DNA of 64,000 bases, taken from NCBI GenBank assembly GCA_009692185.1, contig SHZT01000013.1, positions 1 to 64,000 on the forward strand. The letters are read 5' to 3'. This stretch comes from Gemmatimonadota bacterium (lineage in GTDB: Bacteria; Gemmatimonadota; Gemmatimonadetes; Gemmatimonadales; GWC2-71-9). Positions 28,346 through 35,862 of the stretch are shown in pieces (the first letter of the stretch is position 1; every line of letters starts with the position of its first letter). The notes under the pieces are model-generated. The model was not told where the DNA came from. It worked only from the letters and a program-made list of their open reading frames with translations, and did no database searches. Position numbers and translations under genes: made by a program.

Positions 28346-29596
28346 TTGCCGTCCGTCCCGCGTCGCGTCGTGGTGACGGGGATCGGCGTCGTGTCCCCGC
28401 TGGGGAATACGACCGCCGATACGTGGGCCGGCCTTCTGGAGGGCCGGTCGGGGGCGGCAGGCATCAAGCGCTTCGATCCGTCGAACCTCGACGTGCGTTT
28501 TGGCTGCGAGGTGAAGGGCTTCGAGCCGCTCAAGTTCATGGACAAGAAGGAAGCCCGGCGCTACGACCAGTTCCTGCAGTACGCCATCGCGGCCGCGCAC
28601 GAAGCCTCGTGCGACGCGGGGCTGGAGGGACGGACGCCGGACGCCGAGCGGACCGGCGTGATCATCGGGAGCGGGATCGGCGGGATCGGGACGTTCGAAG
28701 AACAATGCAAGATCTACCTCACCCAGGGTCCCGGCCGCGTGTCCCCCTTCTTCATCCCGATGTTCATACCGGACATCGCCTCGGGGATCGTGTCCATTCG
28801 CCAGGGCGCGAAGGGGCCCAACTACTGCACCGTCTCGGCCTGTGCGTCGTCGGCGCACGCGATCGGCGAATCGTTTCGGCTCATCCAGCGGGGTGACGCC
28901 GACGTGATGATCACGGGCGGAGCCGAAAGCGCCATCACGCCGCTCTCCATCGCGGGGTTCGGCAACATGAAGGCGCTCTCCACCCGGAACGATGAGCCCG
29001 AAAAGGCGTCACGGCCGTTCGACAAGGACCGCGACGGGTTCGTCATGGGCGACGGGGCGGGGATCGTGGTGCTCGAGTCGCTGGAACACGCCATGAACCG
29101 CGGCGCGAGGATCCGGGCCGAGCTCAAGGGCTACGGGCTCTCCGCCGATGCGTTCCACATCACCCAGCCAGCGCCCGGCGGCGAGGGTGCCAAGCGGGCC
29201 ATGATCAGCTGCCTGGCCGACGGCGGGATCGATCCGAAGGACGTGGGCTACATCAACGCGCACGGCACGTCCACGCCGCACGGCGACCAGGCCGAGACCC
29301 AGGCGGTGAAGGACGTATTTGGCGAACACGCAAAGAACCTGATTATGGGGTCTACCAAGTCCATGACGGGCCATCTGCTTGGCGCGGCGGGCGGGCTGGA
29401 GTTCGCGGTCTCGGTGCTCACCATCGAGCACGGGGAAATTCCGCCGACGATCAACCAGGAAGTGCCGGACCCCGAGTGCGACCTGAATTGCGCGCCCAAC
29501 AAGAAGGTGATGCGCAGGGTCGATGTCGCGCTGTCCAACTCGTTCGGCTTCGGCGGCCACAACGCCAGCCTCGCCGTGGCGCGATACGAGTCCTAG
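28346..29596 (+). CDS. fabF: 3-oxoacyl-ACP synthase II
   Basis: 416 residues. Elongating condensing enzyme. Catalytic Cys166 in TVSACASSAHA, His in NAHGTSTPHGDQ, Lys/His in STKSMTGHLLGAAGG. Starts with TTG at 28346 directly after the acpP TAA; there is no ATG or GTG that keeps the conserved RRVVVTGIGVVSPLG start. Confidence 0.96.
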   Translation: MPSVPRRVVVTGIGVVSPLGNTTADTWAGLLEGRSGAAGIKRFDPSNLDVRFGCEVKGFEPLKFMDKKEARRYDQFLQYAIAAAHEASCDAGLEGRTPDAERTGVIIGSGIGGIGTFEEQCKIYLTQGPGRVSPFFIPMFIPDIASGIVSIRQGAKGPNYCTVSACASSAHAIGESFRLIQRGDADVMITGGAESAITPLSIAGFGNMKALSTRNDEPEKASRPFDKDRDGFVMGDGAGIVVLESLEHAMNRGARIRAELKGYGLSADAFHITQPAPGGEGAKRAMISCLADGGIDPKDVGYINAHGTSTPHGDQAETQAVKDVFGEHAKNLIMGSTKSMTGHLLGAAGGLEFAVSVLTIEHGEIPPTINQEVPDPECDLNCAPNKKVMRRVDVALSNSFGFGGHNASLAVARYES

Positions 29597-29600
29597 CCTC

Positions 29601-30803
29601 ATGATCAAGGTCCGCGATGCTCGGCTCCGGCCGATTGCGGCGAAGGTCGAGTTTGGCGAGCGGCTGTCGAACCACGACGCCCTCGTGCTGTTCGACACCG
29701 GCGACTTGGTGGGCCTCGGCGCGATGGCCAACCTCGCCAACCAGCGGAAGAATGGAGACCGCGTCTTCTTCGCCGCCAACCAGCACATCAATCCCACCAA
29801 CGTCTGCATCCTCCGGAACACCTGCGTGTTCTGCTCGTTCGCGCGCATGCCCGGGGAAGAGGGCGAGTACACGCATAGCATCGACGAGGTGCTGGCCGAG
29901 GCGCACGCCGCGTCGGACAACCCGACCCGCGAGTTTCACATCGTGGGGGGCCTGCACCCCAAGCTCCGGCTGTCCTACTACGCGGACATGATTCGCCAGC
30001 TCAAGGCGAAACACCCCGGCGTGCATATCAAGGCGCTGACAGCGGTCGAAATCGCGCACCTCGCCAAGATCGAGAGGAGCACGACCAGGCAGGTGCTGAT
30101 GGATCTCAAGGCGGCGGGACTCGACACGCTGCCGGGTGGAGGCGCGGAGGTGTTCGGCAAGAACGTCCGCGCCACGATCGCGGATCGGAAACTTCATGCC
30201 GAGGACTATCTCCGCGTCCATCGCGAGGCCCATGGGCTCGGCATCCGCAGCAACTGCACCATGCTCTATGGCCACGTGGAGACCCACGAGGACCGCGTGG
30301 AGCACCTGGCCATGCTGCGCGCCCTGCAGGATGAAACGGCTGGGTTCCTGACCTACATCCCGCTGGCGTATCACCCGGACCACAACGAGCTGGGCAAGGA
30401 GCTGGGCCGGGAGGGCACGGCCACGACGGGGTTCGATGACCTCAAGAACGTCGCGGTCGGCCGCCTGTTCCTCGACAACTTCGATCACGTAAAGACCCAT
30501 TGGCCCATGGTGACCCAGTTCGTGTCGCAGGTGGCCCTGCATTTCGGCTGCGACGATATCGAGGGCACGGTGGTCTACGAGCGGGTCTACCACGACGCCG
30601 GCGCGCACACGCCCATGGCCATGGGCTATGGCCAGATCGTCCGGTTCATCAAGGCCGCGGGCAAGACGCCGGTGGAACGGGACTCCCTGTATGGCACAGT
30701 GCGCACGTTCGCCGCGGATGACCCGCTGTTCGAGGAGCGGGGAGCGGGCGGGGAGCCCGCGTCGGCCGAACTGATCCAGCTGGTGGGGGCGGGCAGGGCA
30801 TGA
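29601..30803 (+). CDS. mqnE: Aminofutalosine synthase (radical SAM)
   Basis: 400 residues. Second step of the futalosine menaquinone pathway, radical-SAM condensation giving aminofutalosine. Fe-S cysteines are Cys69, Cys75 and Cys78 (NPTNVCILRNTCVFCSF), i.e. five residues between the first two, unlike the three in mqnC here. Other motifs: REFHIVGGLHPKL, GLDTLPGGGAEVF, MLYGHVETHEDRV. ATG at 29601, 4 nt after fabF; ATGA overlap with mqnA. Confidence 0.92.
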   Translation: MIKVRDARLRPIAAKVEFGERLSNHDALVLFDTGDLVGLGAMANLANQRKNGDRVFFAANQHINPTNVCILRNTCVFCSFARMPGEEGEYTHSIDEVLAEAHAASDNPTREFHIVGGLHPKLRLSYYADMIRQLKAKHPGVHIKALTAVEIAHLAKIERSTTRQVLMDLKAAGLDTLPGGGAEVFGKNVRATIADRKLHAEDYLRVHREAHGLGIRSNCTMLYGHVETHEDRVEHLAMLRALQDETAGFLTYIPLAYHPDHNELGKELGREGTATTGFDDLKNVAVGRLFLDNFDHVKTHWPMVTQFVSQVALHFGCDDIEGTVVYERVYHDAGAHTPMAMGYGQIVRFIKAAGKTPVERDSLYGTVRTFAADDPLFEERGAGGEPASAELIQLVGAGRA

Positions 30804-31621
30804 GACTCGGCCGCATCGGCTACATCAATTGCTTCCCGGTCTATGGCGCCATTGACCGCGGTATCGTAAAGGTGGATGCCGACCTGGTCACGGGCACGCC
30901 CTCCGAGCTCAACGAACTCCTGGCCGCGGGCGAGCTCGATGTCTCGGTGGTGTCGGCCGTGGAGTACGCGCGGAATGCCGCGGCGTATCACCTCCTGCCG
31001 AATCTCGCGATCTCGTCCGACGGCCCGGTACAGAGCGTGGCGCTGTTTTCCAGGCGACCCGCGCACGAGCTGGACGGCGGGACGATCTTGATTTCCGCGT
31101 CGTCCCGGACGTCGGTTGAACTGCTCAAGCTCCTGTGCGCCGACGTCTGGGGGGTCAAGCCCAGCTATGCGGAGGCGCGTGCCGAGGTGGGCGACCTGGA
31201 TGCCGTGGCGGCCCTGCCGCACGACGCGGTGCTGGTGATTGGCGACCCGGCGCTCCTCCTGCAGGCGCGGAACACGTATCCCCACCGGTATGACTTGGGC
31301 GAGCAGTGGAAGAAGTGGACCGGCTTGCCGTTCGTGTTCGCGGTCTGGGCGGCCCGCCGTGAGGTGAATCGCGAGGCGGCAGTGGCGGTACACGACCGGC
31401 TGATCGAGTCGAAGCGGTGGGGCCTCGCGAACCTGGACTTGCTGGCCGAGGAGGCTTCGTACCGCACGGGGATCGCGGTGGCGGCCTGCCGGGAGTACAT
31501 GGGCGGAATCGACTACGCGTTTACCTACAAGCACCTCGAGGGCCTGTCGAGTTTCTTCCGCCGCCTGACGCAGCGGGGCCTGGTAAACGATGGGGCCCTG
31601 TCCTTCCTGAGCGTCGCATGA
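30800..31621 (+). CDS. mqnA: Chorismate dehydratase
   Basis: 273 residues, periplasmic-binding-protein fold but cytosolic. Dehydrates chorismate to 3-enolpyruvyl-benzoate, first step of the futalosine route. MRLGRIGYINCFPVYGAI, GTPSELNELLAAGELDVS and SSRTSVELLKLL are typical. ATGA overlaps at both ends place it firmly with mqnE and mqnC. Confidence 0.93.
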   Translation: MRLGRIGYINCFPVYGAIDRGIVKVDADLVTGTPSELNELLAAGELDVSVVSAVEYARNAAAYHLLPNLAISSDGPVQSVALFSRRPAHELDGGTILISASSRTSVELLKLLCADVWGVKPSYAEARAEVGDLDAVAALPHDAVLVIGDPALLLQARNTYPHRYDLGEQWKKWTGLPFVFAVWAARREVNREAAVAVHDRLIESKRWGLANLDLLAEEASYRTGIAVAACREYMGGIDYAFTYKHLEGLSSFFRRLTQRGLVNDGALSFLSVA

Positions 31622-32679
31622 TTGACCGCAACGCGTCCGAGTTCCGGAACTTCGTCGAGCTCTACGAGAAGGCCCCGCTCCTCGAGCTGGGCGCCATGGC
31701 CGACGAGCGCCGGGAACAGCTCCATCCCGAGGGCGTGGTCACGTACATCGTGGACCGGAACATCAACTACACCAACGTCTGCGTGGCGGACTGCAAGTTC
31801 TGCGCGTTCTATCGGCGGCCGAAGCATGACGAGGGCTACGTCCTGTCATTCGAGCAGATCGGCCGGAAGATCGACGAGGCCAAGGAGCTGGGCGCGGTCC
31901 AGATCCTCATGCAGGGCGGGCACAATCCCTATATTCCGTTCGAGTGGTATCTCGACCTGCTGCGCTACATCAAGCGGAACCACCCGATCCACATCCACGG
32001 GTTCTCGCCGTCCGAGGTGGATTTCTTCGCCACCCGGTTCCGCATGAGCCTCGAGGACGTGATCAGGGAGTTGATGGCTGCGGGTTTGAATTCGGTGCCC
32101 GGTGGCGGCGGTGAGATCCTCGTGCAGTCCGTGCGTGATCGTGTGGCGAAGAAGAAGGCGGGCGCGGACCGGTGGCTCGAGGTCATGGAAGTGGCGCACC
32201 GACTCGGCATGAAGACATCGGTCACCATGATGTACGGCCTCGGTGAGACGCTGGCAGACCGCATCGAGCACCTCGTGCGGGTGCAGGAGGTCCAGCAAAG
32301 AACCGGTGGGTTCACCGCGTTTATTACGTGGCCGCTTCAGCCCGAGCACACCGAAATGGAAGGCACGCCCAAGACGGATGCGGTTACCTACCTCCGTACG
32401 GTCGCGATGGCGCGCCTGGTGCTCAAGGATGTCCCGAATCTCCAGGCCTCGTGGGTTACGATGGGCTTGAAGATCGGCCAGATCTCGCTCCGGTTCGGCT
32501 GCAACGACTTTGGGTCCCTGATGATCGAAGAGAATGTGGTCTCGGCGGCGGGCACGACGCACTCCGCGACCATCGAGGAAATGCAGCGCTCGATCGTGGA
32601 CGCCGGCTTCAAGGCCGCACGCCGGCGGCAGGACTACACCGTCATTCCCGACACGACTCCTCTCCCACAAGTGGCGTAA
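31618..32679 (+). CDS. mqnC: Cyclic dehypoxanthinyl futalosine synthase (radical SAM)
   Basis: 353 residues. Radical-SAM cyclisation in the futalosine menaquinone pathway. CX3CX2C cluster at Cys55, Cys59 and Cys62 (YTNVCVADCKFCAFYRR), then QILMQGGHNPYIPFEWY, HGFSPSEVDFFA and NSVPGGGGEILV. ATGA overlap with mqnA; its TAA overlaps the purE ATG. The MqnB/MqnD step is not in this window. Confidence 0.95.
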   Translation: MIDRNASEFRNFVELYEKAPLLELGAMADERREQLHPEGVVTYIVDRNINYTNVCVADCKFCAFYRRPKHDEGYVLSFEQIGRKIDEAKELGAVQILMQGGHNPYIPFEWYLDLLRYIKRNHPIHIHGFSPSEVDFFATRFRMSLEDVIRELMAAGLNSVPGGGGEILVQSVRDRVAKKKAGADRWLEVMEVAHRLGMKTSVTMMYGLGETLADRIEHLVRVQEVQQRTGGFTAFITWPLQPEHTEMEGTPKTDAVTYLRTVAMARLVLKDVPNLQASWVTMGLKIGQISLRFGCNDFGSLMIEENVVSAAGTTHSATIEEMQRSIVDAGFKAARRRQDYTVIPDTTPLPQVA

Positions 32680-33083
32680 TGGCTCCCAAGAAGGAAGTTC
32701 TGATCGTCGTGGGCTCGGAGAGTGACCGGGAGCGGGTCGCGGCCGCGTTCAAGGCCCTGGATGAAGCGGGTGTCGGGTACGAGTTCGTCGTGTCTTCGGC
32801 GCACCGGAACCCGGACCAGACATCCGAGCTGGCGAAGAACGCCCGCAAGAACGGCTATCGCGTCGTGATTGCCGCCGCCGGGCTGGCGGCGGCCCTCCCG
32901 GGGTTCATGGCATCGCTCACCGACCTGCCGGTCATCGGGCTTCCGCTGGAAGTCGGGCCGCTCGCGGGCGTGGATGCGCTATATGCCACGGTGCAGGTGC
33001 CTCCGGGCTGTCCGGTCGGCACGGTGGGGATCGGAAACGCGAAGAATGCCGCGTTGTTGGCCGTGAGGATTCTGAAAGCCTAG
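32679..33083 (+). CDS. purE: PurE-like N5-CAIR mutase
   Basis: 134 residues, cytosolic octamer in the family. De novo purine synthesis (N5-CAIR to CAIR). Signature GSESDRE (12-18), SSAHRNPD (39-46), and [20 protein letters not shown] near the end. The usual AAHLPG motif reads AAALPG (Ala72), so a strongly conserved histidine is missing. It follows the menaquinone genes with a TAATG overlap and no purK beside it. Could be true PurE or a repurposed homologue. Confidence 0.8.
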   Translation: MAPKKEVLIVVGSESDRERVAAAFKALDEAGVGYEFVVSSAHRNPDQTSELAKNARKNGYRVVIAAAGLAAALPGFMASLTDLPVIGLPLEVGPLAGVDALYATVQVPPGCPVGTVGIGNAKNAALLAVRILKA

Positions 33084-33116
33084 GGCGTCACGAATCTGGC
33101 GCAGTCCAGCAACAGA

Positions 33117-33150
33117 AAGCCGGGGGAGCATCGCTCCCCCGGCTTCTTCC
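33117..33150. terminator. Strong bidirectional hairpin terminator
   Basis: AAGCCGGGGGAGC, loop ATC, GCTCCCCCGGCTT, a nearly perfect 13-bp stem ~33 nt after the purE stop, followed by CTTCC on the plus strand. On the minus strand the stem is followed by TCTG. It should end the yceD-purE unit and also minus-strand transcripts from the tRNA. Confidence 0.8.
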
Positions 33151-33175
33151 GTCCTGCGGCAGGACTGCAGCCGCT

Positions 33176-33191
33176 CGGCTCACACCCCGTG
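33176..33191. repeat. Sequence complementary to the tRNA anticodon arm
   Basis: CGGCTCACACCCCGTG on the plus strand matches, with one missing T, the minus-strand anticodon-arm segment of the neighbouring tRNA (33275-33291). In a minus-strand transcript it lies ~45-60 nt beyond the tRNA 3' end and could pair with the anticodon arm. A shorter related copy, CTCACACCCGT, is at 33371-33381 on the other side of the tRNA. Confidence 0.75.
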
Positions 33192-33235
33192 AATCCAAGC
33201 TAGGGATCCTTGTCGCCGAGTCAATGGTGCGGCGG

Positions 33236-33319
33236 TGCTGGTGGTGGGATTCGAACCCACTCGGGCTTTCGCCCCACGGGGTGTGAAGCCGTTGCGTCTA
33301 CCAGTTCCGCCACACCAGC
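33236..33319 (-). tRNA. Class II leucine-type tRNA with CAC anticodon
   Basis: 84 nt without encoded CCA (ACCG follows the acceptor). Acceptor GCTGGTG/CACCAGC (7 bp), D arm GCGGAACTGGTAGACGC as in bacterial tRNA-Leu, variable arm GGGC-GAAA-GCCC, T arm GTGGG-TTCGAAT-CCCAC, discriminator A. The anticodon arm is ACGGC, loop TTCACAC, CCCGT: four pairs plus a C31-C39 mismatch, with CAC at 34-36, which reads GUG (Val). Body and anticodon therefore disagree. It may be a leucine tRNA that misreads, a specialised tRNA, or a decaying copy. It is the only minus-strand gene between dcd and the dif site. Confidence 0.8.
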
Positions 33320-33467
33320 GACCACCAACCAGCGACGAACCGTGGTAGCCCGGAGGCCAAGGACGCCGTACTCACACCCGTTGCTGAACCGCGAGACACG
33401 ATGTGGGACTACGGCGGATCTCGAATAACGAATTCGTTGCGCGGGTGGTAGAAAAAACGCAGCCCGC

Positions 33468-33496
33468 TTGCCTAGGGCCCCAGACGCCTCTAGCAT
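33468..33496 (+). promoter_or_regulatory. Predicted promoter of the DUF5916 gene
   Basis: TTGCCT (33468-33473), 17-bp spacer, TAGCAT (33491-33496), 14 nt before the ATG at 33511. The leader would be about 7 nt with no Shine-Dalgarno. The rest of 33320-33510 has no gene I can support. Confidence 0.45.
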
Positions 33497-33510
33497 ACCG
33501 TCCGACTCCC

Positions 33511-35763
33511 ATGCTCAAGCCACCCTTGGACTTCGCGGCACTCGCGGCCCTTTCGGTGTGCCTGGTGTTCCCAGCGGGCGCCCAGGCCCAGGCTGTCGCC
33601 CCCGGCGACCGCACACCCTCCAGCCCTCCGGCCAGCGTCATGCGCCCGGTGACGGTCATTCTCCCGCCCGTGATCGACGGCAAACTCGATGACGCCGCGT
33701 GGAAGGAAGCACCGCCGGTCACGGGGTTTACCCAGCGCGAGCCCCGCGAGGGCGAGGCGGTGTCCGAGCGCACCGAGGTGCGCGTCCTGGTCACGGGCGA
33801 TGCGCTTTATGTCGGCGCCTGGCTCTACGACCGCACCCCCGACCTGATCGTTCCGGGTGAGCGCCAGCGCGACGCGACGCTCACCAACAGCGACTACTTC
33901 GGCTTCATTCTCGACACGTACCACGATCGCCAGAACGGGTTCATCTTCGCGACGACGCCGGCCGGCATCGAGTACGACGGCCAGGTGATTCGCGAAGGGG
34001 AAGGGGGCGGCGGATTCCAGCAGGGACAGACCCGTGCCCAGGCGGGCTCGGCCGGCGGGTTCAATCTGAATTGGGATGCGCGCTGGGAAGTCGCTACGTC
34101 GCGGGACGGCTCTGGCTGGTACGCGGAGTTCCGCATCCCGTTCAGCACGCTCCGCTACGGCGGCGGTGAGGTGTGGGGCGCCAACTTCGTGCGGTCTATC
34201 CGCCGGCACAACGAGGAGGCGTTCTGGGCGCCGATTCCGCGCCAGCTCAACCTCATGCGGCTCTCGATGGCCGGAACGCTCGAGGGCATCAAGGTGCCCA
34301 CCCGGCGCGAAATGACGCTCACCCCCTACGCCCTGGGCTCCGCTCGGCGGGACTATGCGTCACAAACGTCTTTTACCTATCCCCGCGAGTTCGGCGCCGA
34401 CGCCAAGCTCGGCCTGACCTCGAGCATGACGCTGGACCTGACGTACAACACCGACTTCGCCCAGGTCGAGGTCGATGCGCAACAGACTAACCTGACCCGG
34501 TTCCAGCTGTTCTTCCCGGAGAAGCGGCCGTTCTTCCTGGAAAATGGCGGCACCTTCTCGGCAGGCACGCCACAGGCCATTGACCTGTTTTTCAGCCGGC
34601 GTATCGGGATCACGGCGACCGGCCAGCCGGCGCCGATCATCGGCGGCGGCCGGCTGTCCGGCCGGGTGGGAGGGCTCACCGTCGGCGCGCTCCAGTTGTT
34701 CACCGACGACGTACCAGCGGTACAGGTGGAGAATGCCTATACCGTCGGGCGGGTGATCCGCGAGTTGCCGAACCGGTCTCGCGTGGGCGCGATCTTCGTC
34801 CAACGCATGGCCACAACGAACTCGGCCGACCGCAACCGGACCTACGGCATCGATACCCGCATCGGCATTGGCCAGACGGGCTCAATCGACGCGTGGGCCG
34901 CGGCGACGGAAACACCGGGACGGGTCGGGCGGACGGAGGCGTTCAACGTGCGCGCCGCGTACCTCAGTCGCGAGTGGAGTCATTTCGTTCGCTACGTCCA
35001 GATCGGCGAGGACTTCAATCCCGAAGTCGGCTTCGTGAACCGCACGGCGTACCGGGAAATCGAAGGCCAGGCCATGCGCACGATCAGGTTCCCGAAGATT
35101 CCGGCCCTCCGCCAGACCAACCCCCACATCAGCGTGCGGCAGTTCTGGGACTTCGCGGGTTTCCACGAGACGGGCTACGTGCACGTGGACGCCGAGTTGG
35201 AGTTCGCGGGCGGCGGCCGCATCGGTCCCGAGTTCAACTTCTCGACGGAAGGGCTCAAGCGGCCCTTCACCGTGGCCCCCGGCGTCGTCATCCCCGCCGG
35301 GACCTACAGCTTCTTCGTCAACGGCTGGGACATTGGCTCCGATCCGAGCGCGCCGCTGTCATTCACCACGCGCCTCGACCTGGGGCAGTTCTACACCGGC
35401 CATCGCTGGGGCGGAACCACCGCCGTGACTTACCGCCGCGGGTCGTCGGTCAGCACGTCCGTGTCGCTGAGCCAGAACTTCGTCCGCCTGCCCCAGGGAG
35501 ACTTCAACACCACGCTCCTGGGTACCCGGATCAGCTATTTCTTTACGCCGAAGGTCTATCTCCAGTCGCTGTTGCAGTACAACAACCAGGCCCGCCTGTG
35601 GTCCGCCAACATCCGGTTCGCCTGGCTCAACACGGCGGGCACCGGCCTCTACGTGGTCTACAACGAGGGGCAAACGGCCTCGTCGCTCACCAGCCTGGAC
35701 CAGGTCGTGGGCCGGTCGATTATCGTGAAATACACCCGCCAGTTGAGCCTCTCGGGAAGCTGA
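33511..35763 (+). CDS. Exported DUF5916 protein with CBM9-like domain
   Basis: 750 residues. Signal peptide at 1-~27 (basic start, ALAALSVCLVFPAGAQAQA). Residues ~45-200 resemble a CBM9-like carbohydrate-binding domain (PPVIDGKLDDAAWKEAPPVTG, then YVGAWLYD and FGFILDTYHD). The remainder is the DUF5916 region, rich in alternating beta strands (PYALGSARRDY, LTYNTDFAQVEVDAQQTNL, FPEKRPFFLENGGTF) and ending in repeated amphipathic strands, as in outer-membrane barrels. Likely outer membrane; substrate unknown. Abundant in Gemmatimonadota and Bacteroidota. Confidence 0.82.
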   Translation: MLKPPLDFAALAALSVCLVFPAGAQAQAVAPGDRTPSSPPASVMRPVTVILPPVIDGKLDDAAWKEAPPVTGFTQREPREGEAVSERTEVRVLVTGDALYVGAWLYDRTPDLIVPGERQRDATLTNSDYFGFILDTYHDRQNGFIFATTPAGIEYDGQVIREGEGGGGFQQGQTRAQAGSAGGFNLNWDARWEVATSRDGSGWYAEFRIPFSTLRYGGGEVWGANFVRSIRRHNEEAFWAPIPRQLNLMRLSMAGTLEGIKVPTRREMTLTPYALGSARRDYASQTSFTYPREFGADAKLGLTSSMTLDLTYNTDFAQVEVDAQQTNLTRFQLFFPEKRPFFLENGGTFSAGTPQAIDLFFSRRIGITATGQPAPIIGGGRLSGRVGGLTVGALQLFTDDVPAVQVENAYTVGRVIRELPNRSRVGAIFVQRMATTNSADRNRTYGIDTRIGIGQTGSIDAWAAATETPGRVGRTEAFNVRAAYLSREWSHFVRYVQIGEDFNPEVGFVNRTAYREIEGQAMRTIRFPKIPALRQTNPHISVRQFWDFAGFHETGYVHVDAELEFAGGGRIGPEFNFSTEGLKRPFTVAPGVVIPAGTYSFFVNGWDIGSDPSAPLSFTTRLDLGQFYTGHRWGGTTAVTYRRGSSVSTSVSLSQNFVRLPQGDFNTTLLGTRISYFFTPKVYLQSLLQYNNQARLWSANIRFAWLNTAGTGLYVVYNEGQTASSLTSLDQVVGRSIIVKYTRQLSLSGS

Positions 35764-35862
35764 CGCGGCGCCAGGGCTTGCCCCGCGGCGGGCCTCCTTT
35801 CCTTATATAGTGTCTCCCCGGTTGCGTCCCGGGCCGTTGCTCGCGCTTGTAGCCCGGTCTCT

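Noticed and set aside
33236-33319. Reading the class II tRNA as selenocysteine tRNA (UCA anticodon)
   Set aside because: That needs the loop shifted by one, which destroys the anticodon stem; the acceptor has 7 pairs, not 8, and the D arm is leucine-like.
35778-35811. Promoter TTGCCC with TATATA before the TonB receptor gene
   Set aside because: Spacer would be 19-20 bp and the distance to any start is long; not convincing enough to list.
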